This document shows, in pieces, positions 18,297 to 26,977 of a stretch of 64,000 nt of DNA. The notes beneath the pieces are model-generated. The model searched no databases. It was not told where the DNA came from and saw nothing but the letters and a program-made list of their open reading frames with translations. Position 1 is the stretch's first letter. Every line of letters starts with the position of its first letter. The DNA comes from Bradyrhizobium murdochi (GTDB lineage Bacteria > Pseudomonadota > Alphaproteobacteria > Rhizobiales > Xanthobacteraceae): assembly GCF_000472965.1 (NCBI RefSeq), contig NZ_AXAU01000009.1, forward strand, positions 1 to 64,000. Reading direction: 5' to 3'. Both the position numbers and the translations under genes were made by a program.

Positions 18297-19709
18297 ATGA
18301 ACCGACGAATTATTCCTCTCATCATGTGCGGCGGCGCCGGAACGCGGCTGTGGCCGGCCTCGCGCGAGGTTCATCCCAAGCAGTTCCTCTCCCTGTTCGG
18401 CGCGCGTTCGACGTTCCAGGATACGCTGTTGCGGGTTTCGGATGCTGGTCTGTTCGAACGGCCCGTCATCATCACCAACAATGCCTATCGCTTCATGGTG
18501 CTCGAGCAACTGGCGGAGATCGGACTGGAAGCCGATGTGCTTCTGGAACCGATGCGGCGCGATTCCGGGCCTGCGATCGCGGCAGGCGCTGCCTTTGCGC
18601 AGGCGCGCGACAAGGATGCCATCGTGCTGGCGCTCGCCGCCGACCACGTGGTGCGCGACACGCCCGCTTTCCTCGCCGCCTGCCGCGAGGGGCTGGCTGC
18701 CGCGGAAGCCGGCCACATCGTGACGTTCGGCGTGCAGCCCGAACGCGCCGCCACCGAATATGGTTACATCAATCCCGGTGAGGTCATTTCCGGCAAGGTT
18801 CGCGCAGTCGCGAAGTTCGTCGAGAAGCCCGATCCGGCAACCGCGGCCGATTACGTCAAGTCAGGCTATCTCTGGAACAGCGGCAACTTCATGTTCCGCG
18901 CCGCGGTGCTGTCGGATGAGTACGGCAAGGTCGATGCGGACAGCGTCCAAGCCGTCACGGATGCAGTGACGAAGGCAGGCACCGACCTCGGCTTCGTCAA
19001 GCTCGACGAGGGCGCGTTCGGATCGGCGAAATCGATCTCGATCGACTATGCGGTGATGGAGAAGACCTCGCGTGCCGCGGTCGTGCCGGTCGCGTGCGGC
19101 TGGTCCGATGTCGGCTCCTGGCATGCGGTGTGGGAATTGTCCGGCAAGGACGGCGAGGGCAACGCGGCGCGCGGCGCAGCCGTGTTTGAGGATTCGCGCA
19201 ATTGCAACGTATCGACTGATCGCGCGCTCGTCGCGCTCGAAGGCGTCGACGACCTCGTGGTGGTCGCCACCCAGGACGCCGTGCTGGTGAGCCGGCAGAA
19301 GGATGCCAACGGGCTGAAGCGGCTGGTCGCGAAACTGAAGACAGTGGCGCCGCAGGTGACGGAAGACCACATCAGGGTGCATCGGCCCTGGGGATCCTAT
19401 CAGTCGGTCGACAATGGCGATCGGCATCAGGTCAAGCGCATCATCGTCAAGCCGGGCGGGCGGCTGTCGCTGCAGAAACACCACCACCGCGCCGAGCACT
19501 GGATCGTGGTGCGCGGAACGGCGCAGGTGACGGTCAACGAACTGGTCAAGACCGTGCACGAGAACGAATCGATCTACATCCCGATCGGCGCGGTGCACCG
19601 GTTGGAAAACCCGGGCAAGATCCAGCTCGAGCTGATCGAGGTCCAGACCGGCAGCTATTTCGGCGAGGACGACATCATCCGCATCGAGGACGACTACCAG
19701 CGCAGTTGA
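18297..19709 (+). CDS. manC: Mannose-1-phosphate guanylyltransferase / mannose-6-phosphate isomerase
   Basis: This 470-residue bifunctional enzyme makes GDP-mannose. The N-terminal pyrophosphorylase signature GGAGTRLWPASREVHPKQF is at residues 12-30, and VEKPDPATAADYV with the NSGNFMF segment completes the nucleotidyltransferase site. The C-terminal cupin isomerase domain begins near residue 350 with HRPWGSYQSV and has the metal-binding KHHHRAEHWIVVRG. It follows the glucuronate epimerase by 7 bases. Its product supplies gmd and fcl at the left edge of the window and the LpcC-like mannosyltransferase. Confidence 0.95.
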   Translation: MNRRIIPLIMCGGAGTRLWPASREVHPKQFLSLFGARSTFQDTLLRVSDAGLFERPVIITNNAYRFMVLEQLAEIGLEADVLLEPMRRDSGPAIAAGAAFAQARDKDAIVLALAADHVVRDTPAFLAACREGLAAAEAGHIVTFGVQPERAATEYGYINPGEVISGKVRAVAKFVEKPDPATAADYVKSGYLWNSGNFMFRAAVLSDEYGKVDADSVQAVTDAVTKAGTDLGFVKLDEGAFGSAKSISIDYAVMEKTSRAAVVPVACGWSDVGSWHAVWELSGKDGEGNAARGAAVFEDSRNCNVSTDRALVALEGVDDLVVVATQDAVLVSRQKDANGLKRLVAKLKTVAPQVTEDHIRVHRPWGSYQSVDNGDRHQVKRIIVKPGGRLSLQKHHHRAEHWIVVRGTAQVTVNELVKTVHENESIYIPIGAVHRLENPGKIQLELIEVQTGSYFGEDDIIRIEDDYQRS

Positions 19710-19810
19710 GCAGACCGTAGTTCTACCGAGTCGACGGTTGTAATTGTTTGAATCAAAACGTGTCCGAAAACCGCCGATCGCGTTCGCCACATCTGTGATG
19801 GCGTGCTAGA

Positions 19811-19869
19811 GAACCGCCGGGGATACTACCGGCGCGGTTCTGCCTAGAATCTGCCTAGAATCTGCTTGG
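19811..19869. repeat. Imperfect hairpin followed by an 11-bp tandem repeat before the gnnA-like gene
   Basis: GAACCGCCGG (19811-19820) is an inverted match, with a two-base bulge, to CCGGCGCGGTTC (19829-19840). It is followed by two exact copies of TCTGCCTAGAA (19839-19849 and 19850-19860) and a decayed third (from 19861). The block ends shortly before the start codon at 19882, so it would lie in the leader of that gene. Its function is unknown. Confidence 0.6.
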
Positions 19870-19881
19870 GGTCGACAAATC

Positions 19882-20898
19882 ATGAGTTCCAAAGGGTCCG
19901 CATTCGAGGCGAAGGCCGATGCGAAACGCGGCTTGCGCGTCGGCGTGGTCGGCGCGGGTGTGATGGGCAGCAACCATGCCCGCGTGCTGGCCGGTCTGCC
20001 CGGCGTGACGCTGGTCGGCATTGTCGATCCGTTGCCCGAGCACCGCGCCCGCGCCACCGCGCTCGCTGGCTGCCGTGCGTTCGCCGAACTCGACGAGCTG
20101 TTTGACGAGGGCGTCGATGCCATTACGATCGCGGCGCCGACCCATCTCCATCACGAGATTGCGCTCGCCTGCATCACCCGCAACATCCACCTCCTGGTCG
20201 AGAAGCCGGTGGCCTCGACCGTCGAGGAAGGGCAGGACATCGTCAATGCGGCGCGCAGTGCCGGCGTGACGCTGATGGTTGGCCATGTCGAGCGCTTCAA
20301 TCCGGCGGTCGCCGCGATCAAGCAGGCGATCTCGGGCGAGGACATTCTTTCGATCGGCATCACCCGCGTCGGACCGTTTCCGCCGCGGATGTCCAATGTC
20401 GGTGTTGTGATCGATCTCGCCGTCCACGATATCGACCTGATCCGCTGGTTCACCGAGTCCGATATCGTCGAGGTGCAGCCGCAGCTTTCCAGCGCGGTTG
20501 CCGAGCGCGAGGACATCGCGCTCTTGCAATTCCGCACCGCCTCCGGCGTGCTTGCCCATATCAACACCAACTGGCTGACGCCGTTCAAGGCGCGCAGCGT
20601 TACGGTCGCAACCCGCGGCAAATATGTGATGGGCGATCTTTTGACACGGCAGGTGACCGAGTGCTTCGGCTTCAAGCCGGACGGCAGCTACTCGATGCGG
20701 CATCTGCCGGTCGGCCATGATGAACCGCTGCGCGCCGAGCTGATCGCATTCCTCGATGCCGTCCGCACCGGCAATATGCCGGCGGTTTCCGGCGACGAGG
20801 GCGTCGCCAGTCTTGAAATCGCCATTCGCTGCCTCGAGCAGCCTGCCAAGCCCGCGGCCTCCGCCACGCGCAAGGGACCGCGCCGTATCGCCGGCTGA
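19882..20898 (+). CDS. gnnA: Gfo/Idh/MocA oxidoreductase, probable GnnA (UDP-GlcNAc 3-dehydrogenase)
   Basis: This 338-residue protein has an N-terminal Rossmann fold (GVVGAGVMGSNHARVL near residue 20), the family's EKPVAS motif near residue 110, and GHVERFNPAVAAIK plus DLAVHDIDLIRWF in the substrate domain. It is followed after 27 bases by a DegT aminotransferase. That pair is the known GnnA/GnnB arrangement, which oxidises UDP-GlcNAc at carbon 3 and transaminates it to UDP-GlcNAc3N for lipid A built on 2,3-diamino-2,3-dideoxyglucose, the backbone reported for Bradyrhizobium lipid A. No N-acyltransferase gene follows, as would be expected for a WlbA/WlbB/WlbE-type O-antigen pathway. The family is certain; the specific role is inference. 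Confidence 0.8.
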   Translation: MSSKGSAFEAKADAKRGLRVGVVGAGVMGSNHARVLAGLPGVTLVGIVDPLPEHRARATALAGCRAFAELDELFDEGVDAITIAAPTHLHHEIALACITRNIHLLVEKPVASTVEEGQDIVNAARSAGVTLMVGHVERFNPAVAAIKQAISGEDILSIGITRVGPFPPRMSNVGVVIDLAVHDIDLIRWFTESDIVEVQPQLSSAVAEREDIALLQFRTASGVLAHINTNWLTPFKARSVTVATRGKYVMGDLLTRQVTECFGFKPDGSYSMRHLPVGHDEPLRAELIAFLDAVRTGNMPAVSGDEGVASLEIAIRCLEQPAKPAASATRKGPRRIAG

Positions 20899-20925
20899 AT
20901 TCCTTCCAGAACCGAGCAAGGCTCC

Positions 20926-22077
20926 ATGAACCAGCACATGCGTCCAGAACCCGTTCCCTTCGCTGATATCGCCGCGCAGCGCCGCCGGCTCGGCAAATCG
21001 ATCGATGAGGCCGTTGCCCGCGTGCTCGATCACTGCCAGTTCATCAACGGACCGGAGGTCACCGAGCTGGAAGCTGCGCTGGCAAAATTTTGCGGCGCCA
21101 AGCATGTCGTGAGCTGCGCCAGCGGCACCGACGCGCTGCTGATGGTGCTGATGGCGAAAAATGTCGGCCCAGGCGATGCCGTGCTGTGCCCGTCCTTCAC
21201 TTTTTGCGCGACCGGCGAGGTGGTGGTGCTGACTGGCGCCACGCCCGTCTTCGTCGATGTCGATGAGGTGACCTTCAACATCGACCCCGGCTCGCTCAAG
21301 CGCGGCATCGTGACGGCGCGGCAGCGTGGCCTGAAGCCGCGCGCCATCATTCCGGTCGATCTGTTCGGACAGCCGGCCGACCAGGACGCGATCAGCGCCA
21401 TCGCCGAAGCCGAGGGCCTGTTCGTGCTCAACGACGCCGCCCAGAGCTTTGGCGCCAGCTACAAGGGCCGCCGGCTCGGCACCTTCGGTCTGGCGACCAC
21501 CACCAGCTTCTTTCCCGCAAAGCCGCTCGGCTGCTTCGGCGACGGCGGCGCGATCTTTACCGACGACGATGCGCTGGCCGAAACGCTGCGCAGTATCCGC
21601 GTCCACGGCCAGGGCTCGGACAAATACGACAATGTCCGTATCGGGCTTACCGCGCGGCTCGATACCATGCAGGCTGCGATTCTGATCGAGAAGCTGAAAA
21701 TCTTCGAGGACGAGATCGCGGCGCGCAATGTGGTCGCGGAGCGCTATGCAAGGGGCCTCGGCAATGTTGTGACGGTGCCGCGTCTTGCCAGCGGCTGTAG
21801 CTCGATCTGGGCGTGCTATACGATCCGCCTTCCCAAGGGCACGGACCGTGACCGCTTCGCTGCCGACCTGAAGGCGCAGGGGATTCCGACCGCGATCTAT
21901 TACACGAAATCGATGCATCAGCAGACCGCCTATCGCGATTTCCCAGTCGCGGGTGGCGGACTGCCGGTATGCGAGAGCCTGTCCGCCGACGTCATCAGCC
22001 TGCCGATACACGCCTATCTCGACGAGCTGACGCAGGAGCGGGTCATCAAAGCCGTACGCGGCGCGCTTCAGGCGTGA
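20926..22077 (+). CDS. gnnB: DegT/DnrJ/EryC1 aminotransferase, probable GnnB (UDP-sugar 3-aminotransferase)
   Basis: This 383-residue PLP enzyme shows SCASGTDALLMVLMA, PSFTFCATGEVVVLTGATPVFVD, the aspartate-containing VLNDAAQSFGA, and the PLP lysine in FFPAKPLGCFGDGGA near residue 195. The segment HGQGSDKYDNVRIGLTARLD is typical of sugar aminotransferases acting on 3-keto UDP-HexNAc. It follows the probable gnnA in the same operon. Together they should make UDP-GlcNAc3N for lipid A. An alternative is a 3-amino sugar of the O-antigen, which would need an acyltransferase elsewhere. Confidence 0.82.
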   Translation: MNQHMRPEPVPFADIAAQRRRLGKSIDEAVARVLDHCQFINGPEVTELEAALAKFCGAKHVVSCASGTDALLMVLMAKNVGPGDAVLCPSFTFCATGEVVVLTGATPVFVDVDEVTFNIDPGSLKRGIVTARQRGLKPRAIIPVDLFGQPADQDAISAIAEAEGLFVLNDAAQSFGASYKGRRLGTFGLATTTSFFPAKPLGCFGDGGAIFTDDDALAETLRSIRVHGQGSDKYDNVRIGLTARLDTMQAAILIEKLKIFEDEIAARNVVAERYARGLGNVVTVPRLASGCSSIWACYTIRLPKGTDRDRFAADLKAQGIPTAIYYTKSMHQQTAYRDFPVAGGGLPVCESLSADVISLPIHAYLDELTQERVIKAVRGALQA

Positions 22078-22188
22078 TCCCGACCCGAAGCGCCGCGTCG
22101 GCAAAGTGGGCCGGTTTCGGTCAACATCATGGCTAAGCTGCTAGCGGACTGATTTCCCCGCTTTGCGAATATGCGCTAGAAGCAGCGC

Positions 22189-23730
22189 ATGCTCGGACGC
22201 ATCTTCACCGTCGGCGGTTATACGCTGCTTTCGCGGCTGACCGGATTCGCGCGCGATATCATGCTCGCCGCGATTCTCGGCGCAGGCCCCGTCGCGGACG
22301 CGTTTTTCGTGGCGCTGCGGCTGCCCAATCATTTTCGCGCTATCTTCGCCGAAGGTGCCTTCAACGCTGCCTTCGTGCCGGCTTACGCGCATCTGCACGG
22401 CAAGGGTGAAGCCTCGGCGCGGCTATTCGCCGATCGCATCTTCACGCTGCTGTTCGCCGTGCAGGTGATCCTGCTCGTCCTGGCGTGGTGGTTCATGCCG
22501 GAGGTGATCGCCATTCTCGCGCCGGGGTTCAAGGACGACCCGGTGCGTGGCGAGCTGGCGATTTCGCTGACACGGATCACGTTTCCGTATTTGCTGCTGA
22601 TCACGCTGGTGACGCTGTACGGAGGCATGCTCAACGTGATGCATCGCTTCGCCAGCGCTGCCGCCGCGCCGATCTTCCTCAATCTGTCGATGATGGCGAC
22701 GCTGGCGCTGGCGGCGTTCTTTCCGGGCGCGGGTTACGCAGCGGCATGGGGCGTTCTGCTCGCCGGCATCCTCGAGTTCCTGCTGCTGGCGGGCGATGCG
22801 GCAAAGACCGGCATCCTGCCGAAATTCGCTTCGATCAAATTCGACGAAGACGTGCGCGCGTTCTTCCGGGCGCTGGGGCCTGCGACCATCGGCTCGATGG
22901 GAACGCAGATCGCGTTGTTCGCCGATACGATCATCGCGACCTTTCTGCCGGCAGGCGCGCTTTCGGCGTTGTATTACGCCGACCGTCTCAACCAGTTGCC
23001 GATCGGCGTGATTGGAATCGCGATCGGCACCGTGCTGCTGCCGGAAATGTCGCGGCGCCTCACGGCAAACGATATTACCGGTGCATCCGCCGCGCAGCGG
23101 CGCGCATTCGAATTCTCGCTGCTGTTTTCAGTGCCCTTCGTCGCCGCCTTCCTCACCGTGCCTGACGTGATCATGCGCGCGATGTTTGCGCGCGGCGCGT
23201 TCTCGAACGCGGACGCGGTGGCTGCCGGCGCCACGCTGGCCGCTTACGCAATCGGACTCATCCCGTTCGTGACCATCCGTAGTGCGGTAGCGACCTTCTA
23301 TGCCCGTCATGACACCGCGACGCCGGTCAAGGCGGCGCTGACCGGCGTTGCCGTCAACGTCGCGCTGAAGGTCGCGCTGATGGGCGCGCTGGCGCAAATC
23401 GGCCTGGCGCTCGCCACCGCCATCGGGGCCTGGGTCAATCTTTTGCTGGTGCTCGCCTTCGCGGTGCGGGCGGGCTACCTCGAACTCGATCGCGCCTGGA
23501 TGACGTCGCTCGCCAAGTTCGCCGCGGCCGGTATCGTGCTCGGCGGCGCGCTGTGGGCCACCGCGCGATTCGCGAGCGTCTATTTTGCGCAGATGCACAC
23601 GTTCCGCGATGAGACCGTGTTGGCGTTGCTGATTGCATCCGGCGCGTTCGTGTACGGGGTTTGTATCCTGCTGCTGTTCGGCAGGGGGTGGCTGTTCTCG
23701 CTCCTCCGCGATCGCCAATCCTCGCGCTAA
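22189..23730 (+). CDS. murJ: Lipid II flippase MurJ
   Basis: This 513-residue protein has about fourteen membrane helices and begins with the MurJ pattern TLLSRLTGFARDIMLAAILGAGPVADAFFVALRLPNHFRAIFAEGAFNAAFVPAY (given here only as the region of residues 9-63). The arginines and the GAFNAAFVP segment match the flippase lining. PTINVALKV-like and YYADRLNQLPIGVIGIAIGTVLLPEMSR regions are also standard. It moves lipid II across the inner membrane for peptidoglycan synthesis. It lies 111 bases after the gnnB-like gene and may share its transcript, although it is essential for a different pathway. Confidence 0.93.
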   Translation: MLGRIFTVGGYTLLSRLTGFARDIMLAAILGAGPVADAFFVALRLPNHFRAIFAEGAFNAAFVPAYAHLHGKGEASARLFADRIFTLLFAVQVILLVLAWWFMPEVIAILAPGFKDDPVRGELAISLTRITFPYLLLITLVTLYGGMLNVMHRFASAAAAPIFLNLSMMATLALAAFFPGAGYAAAWGVLLAGILEFLLLAGDAAKTGILPKFASIKFDEDVRAFFRALGPATIGSMGTQIALFADTIIATFLPAGALSALYYADRLNQLPIGVIGIAIGTVLLPEMSRRLTANDITGASAAQRRAFEFSLLFSVPFVAAFLTVPDVIMRAMFARGAFSNADAVAAGATLAAYAIGLIPFVTIRSAVATFYARHDTATPVKAALTGVAVNVALKVALMGALAQIGLALATAIGAWVNLLLVLAFAVRAGYLELDRAWMTSLAKFAAAGIVLGGALWATARFASVYFAQMHTFRDETVLALLIASGAFVYGVCILLLFGRGWLFSLLRDRQSSR

Positions 23731-23892
23731 ATCTCTATAGTTAAACGAAAAATTCCGACGAACCGCCCGGACGCAGCTCCGCGTGATCCGCATTGCGCCG
23801 CAACCACGAATTCGTCGGGCGAAAGCGGTTTGCGCTGAGCCGACAACCGCTGCAATATGGCGGCCGCTCTAAACACCGGGAATGGAGATACG

Positions 23893-26202
23893 ATGGCAGC
23901 TCCCATCAAGTTCGGCGTCGGTCAAAGCGTTCTTCGCAAGGAAGACGACGCGCTCATTCGCGGCAAGGGCCGCTATACCGACGACCATTCGCCACAGCCG
24001 GCGTTGCACGCGCTGATGCTGCGCTCGCCGCATGCGCACGCGAAATTCACCCTCAACGTCACTAAGGCCCGCGGGATGCCGGGCGTAGCGGCGATCTTGA
24101 CCGCCGACGACGTCAAGGATCTCGGCGACCTGCCGTGCCTATTCAACTTGGAAGTCGATCCGTTCACCGGCCCGCCCTATCCGATTCTTCCCAAGGACGA
24201 GGTGCGCCATGTCGGCGACGCCGTCGCCTTCGTGGTCGCCGACACCATCGACCAGGCCCGTGACGCGATCGAGGCGATCGATGTCAACTGGACGCCGCTT
24301 CCGTCGGTGGTCGGCGTCGTCAACGCCGTGAAGAAAGACGCGCCGCTGGTCTGGCCTGACAAGCCCGGCAACGTGCTGTTCGACGTATCGATCGGCGACA
24401 AGAAGGCGGCTGAGGCCGCCTTTGCCAAGGCGCATGCGATCGCCGAGATATCGATCGTCAACCCGCGCGTCATCACCAACTTCATGGAGACGCGGGCCGC
24501 GGTCGCCGAATACGACGCCAAGCGCGATCATCTGACGCTGACCATCGGCAGCCAGGGCAGCCATCGCTTGCGCGAAATCCTGTGCGGCATGGTGCTGAAG
24601 ATTCCGATGGAAAAGATGCGGGTGATTTGCCCCGACGTCGGCGGCGGCTTCGGCACAAAACTGTTTCCCTATCGCGAGTATGCGCTGATTTCGGTGGCGG
24701 CGCGCAAGCTGCGCAAGACCATCAAATGGACCGCCGATCGCTCCGATCACTTCATGGGCGACGCGCAGGGCCGCGACAACGTCACGACGGCTAAGATGGC
24801 GTTGGCCGAGGACGGCAAATTCCTCGGCATGGACGTCGATCTGATGGGCGACATGGGCGCCTATCTCTCGACCTTTGGGCCCTACATCCCGCATGGCGGC
24901 GCCGGCATGCTGCCCGGGCTCTACGACATCCAGGCCTTCCACTGCCGCGTCCGCACCGTGTTCACCAATACCGTGCCGGTCGACGCCTATCGCGGCGCCG
25001 GGCGCCCCGAAGCGGCCTATGTGGTCGAACGTCTGGTCGACGCGGCCGCGCGAAAGCTCGGCATGACGCCTGACGCTATCAGGCGCAAGAATTTCATTCC
25101 GCCGAAGGCGATGCCCTACAAGACCGCGACCGGAAAGGTCTACGATTCCGGCGACTTCACCGCGCATATGAAGCGCGCCATGGAAGTCGCCAACTGGAAG
25201 GAATTTCCGAAGCGCGCCAAGGCGGCGAAGAAGCAAGGTCTTGTGCGCGGCATCGGCATGTCCTGCTATGTCGAGATCTGCGGCACGATGGGCGAGGAGA
25301 CCGCCAACGTCGCGCTCGATCCCAACGGCGACATCAACATCCTGATCGGCACGCAGTCGAGCGGGCAGGGCCACCAGACGGCCTATGCACAACTCGTCGC
25401 CGAACAGTTCGGCGTACCTCCGGAGCGCGTTCACGTCCTGCAGGGCGATACCGACAAGATCCCTACGGGCCTCGGTACCGGCGGCTCGTCGTCGATTCCG
25501 ACCGGCGGCGTCAGCGTCGAGCGCGCCACCCGCGAGCTTGGCAATAAGCTGAAGGAGATCGCAGCCGAAGCGCTGGAGACCAGCGCCGGTGATCTCGAGA
25601 TCAGCAACGGCCTCGTGCGCATTGCCGGCACCGATCGCTCGATCAGCTTCGCCGACCTCGCAAAACGCCCAGGTGTCGATCCCTCGAAACTGAATGCGAG
25701 CGCGACCTTTGCGCAGGCGGACGGCACCTATCCGAACGGCACGCATCTCGCCGAAGTCGAGATCGATCCCGCAACCGGCATCATCAGAATCGTCAACTAT
25801 GTCATCGTCGACGATTTCGGCGTGACGCTCAATCCGCTGCTGCTCGCCGGTCAGGTGCATGGCGGCGCGATGCAGGGCATCGGTCAGGCCTTGATGGAGC
25901 ACGCGGTCTACAGCGCGACCGACGGTCAGCTCGTCACCGGCACCTTCATGGACTATGCGGTGCCGCGCGCTTCCGACGGCCCGTCATTCCATTTCGAAAC
26001 GCACAATGTGCCGTGCACGACCAATCCGCTCGGCGTCAAGGGCGCGGGCGAGGCGGGCGCGATCGGTTCCTGCCCCGCAGTGGTCAATGCGATCATCGAG
26101 GGCCTGTGGCGCGAGTACAAGATCGACCACATCGACATGCCGGCCACGGCGGAACGGGTCTGGATCGCGATCCGCGAGGCGCAGAAACGGCATAATCTCT
26201 GA
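23893..26202 (+). CDS. Xanthine dehydrogenase family molybdopterin-binding (large) subunit, CoxL form II-like
   Basis: This 769-residue protein is the molybdenum-cofactor subunit of an aerobic hydroxylase. GGGFGTKLF, AYRGAGRPEAAYV (the form II version of the active-site loop, not the CO-oxidising AYRCSFR), QSSGQGHQTAYAQ, GTGGSSSIPTGG and the catalytic glutamate in GVKGAGEAGAIG are all intact. The ATG at 23893 has GGAG upstream. The FAD (medium) and 2Fe-2S (small) subunit genes that normally flank it are absent, so partners must be encoded elsewhere or electrons go to another carrier. A small cytochrome c gene lies 104 bases downstream in the same direction. Substrate unknown; CO oxidation is unlikely from the loop. 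Confidence 0.88.
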   Translation: MAAPIKFGVGQSVLRKEDDALIRGKGRYTDDHSPQPALHALMLRSPHAHAKFTLNVTKARGMPGVAAILTADDVKDLGDLPCLFNLEVDPFTGPPYPILPKDEVRHVGDAVAFVVADTIDQARDAIEAIDVNWTPLPSVVGVVNAVKKDAPLVWPDKPGNVLFDVSIGDKKAAEAAFAKAHAIAEISIVNPRVITNFMETRAAVAEYDAKRDHLTLTIGSQGSHRLREILCGMVLKIPMEKMRVICPDVGGGFGTKLFPYREYALISVAARKLRKTIKWTADRSDHFMGDAQGRDNVTTAKMALAEDGKFLGMDVDLMGDMGAYLSTFGPYIPHGGAGMLPGLYDIQAFHCRVRTVFTNTVPVDAYRGAGRPEAAYVVERLVDAAARKLGMTPDAIRRKNFIPPKAMPYKTATGKVYDSGDFTAHMKRAMEVANWKEFPKRAKAAKKQGLVRGIGMSCYVEICGTMGEETANVALDPNGDINILIGTQSSGQGHQTAYAQLVAEQFGVPPERVHVLQGDTDKIPTGLGTGGSSSIPTGGVSVERATRELGNKLKEIAAEALETSAGDLEISNGLVRIAGTDRSISFADLAKRPGVDPSKLNASATFAQADGTYPNGTHLAEVEIDPATGIIRIVNYVIVDDFGVTLNPLLLAGQVHGGAMQGIGQALMEHAVYSATDGQLVTGTFMDYAVPRASDGPSFHFETHNVPCTTNPLGVKGAGEAGAIGSCPAVVNAIIEGLWREYKIDHIDMPATAERVWIAIREAQKRHNL

Positions 26203-26306
26203 TATTTTATCGCATGCGGAATGATGCGCCAAATGCGGTGTTTGCAAACAGCCGGTCTGCACCATCTTGGGGCCGGTACAAACCCGAATTGAAGGGAATT
26301 TTGCCA

Positions 26307-26753
26307 ATGAAGCGGATCGTCGTCGTCGCAGCCGTGCTTGCATTCAGTGCCGGTGCGGTCGTTGCACAGCAGGACCAGGTCAAGCGGACCCAGGCTATGA
26401 TGAAGGACAATGGCAAGAACGCAGGCGCGTTGTCGGCGATGGTCAAAGGCGAAAAGCCTTACGACCAGTCGACTGTCAATGCCGCGCTGGCCCAGTTCGA
26501 TGACACCGCCAAGAACCTTCCGACGCTGTTCCCCGAGAGCATGAAAGGTGTCAGGCTCGAGGGTGATTACGACCCCTCGCCGAAAATCTGGACAGACAAG
26601 GCCGGCTTCGAGTCCCAAATTAAGAGTTTCGCCAAGGTCGTCGCCGATGCGAAGGGCAAGGTCAAGAATCTCGACACGCTCAAGGCGGAATTGCCCGTCA
26701 TCGGCAAGCAGTGCAGTGGCTGCCACGAGACATACCGGATCAAGAAGGGCTGA
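26307..26753 (+). CDS. Periplasmic cytochrome c (c556/c' type)
   Basis: This 148-residue protein has a cleavable signal peptide (MKRIVVVAAVLAFSAGAVVA) and then a four-helix-bundle-type sequence ending in the haem site CSGCHETYR, close to the C-terminus as in cytochromes c' and c556. The conserved tryptophan region is seen in PSPKIWTDKAGFE. GAAGGGAA lies upstream of the ATG at 26307. Cytochromes of this family carry electrons or bind small gases. Location just after the CoxL-like gene suggests, without proof, that it could accept its electrons. Confidence 0.9.
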   Translation: MKRIVVVAAVLAFSAGAVVAQQDQVKRTQAMMKDNGKNAGALSAMVKGEKPYDQSTVNAALAQFDDTAKNLPTLFPESMKGVRLEGDYDPSPKIWTDKAGFESQIKSFAKVVADAKGKVKNLDTLKAELPVIGKQCSGCHETYRIKKG

Positions 26754-26768
26754 TCGCATTATAACTTT

Positions 26769-26843
26769 GAGCATGATCTCCGCGCAAACGCGTTCCGCGT
26801 TTGTCGCGAGGGAAAGCCGCTACACATTTTTCCGGATCAGGCT
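26769..26843. repeat. Palindromic intergenic repeat, long variant of the GAGCATGATC family
   Basis: The left end is GAGCATGATC (26769-26778) and the right end GGATCAGGCT is a decayed inverted copy. In between is a second palindrome, GCAAACGCG/CGCGTTTGT. It sits between the cytochrome stop and a terminator. Confidence 0.75.
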
Positions 26844-26850
26844 GTGACCT

Positions 26851-26890
26851 CACAAAAGGGCGGACGCCGCGAAGCGTCCGCCCTTTTGTG
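26851..26890. terminator. Strong bidirectional rho-independent terminator
   Basis: Perfect 16-bp arms (CACAAAAGGGCGGACG and CGTCCGCCCTTTTGTG) flank an 8-base loop. The arms carry their own A and T runs, so the hairpin can serve the cytochrome gene on the left and the leftward CHRD gene on the right. Confidence 0.9.
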
Positions 26891-26926
26891 TTACCTTTTC
26901 TTGTTTCTTGTTTACTCGCGTTCGAA

Positions 26927-26977
26927 CCTACCTACTTCGTCACCAAATTTACTTGGTGACTTGATTTATTTGGTTAC
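26927..26977 (-). repeat. Three 17-bp tandem copies of the CHRD gene end, each encoding Val-Thr-Lys-stop
   Basis: On the minus strand the gene ends GTA-ACC-AAA-TAA. The next 17-bp unit reads GTC-ACC-AAG-TAA and the third GTG-ACG-AAG-TAG. Spacers between them are 5 bases. As 17 is not a multiple of three, the copies fall in three different reading frames. Confidence 0.8.

Noticed and set aside
19855..22104. A 749-codon open frame on the minus strand
   Set aside because: It runs antisense across the whole gnnA-gnnB pair, which have clear family motifs; its own sequence has none.
24139..25902. A 587-codon open frame on the minus strand
   Set aside because: It is the antisense shadow of the CoxL-like gene and has no recognisable domain.
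26915..26930. GTTCGAACC as the T-arm of a tRNA
   Set aside because: No anticodon arm, acceptor stem or D-arm can be built around it.
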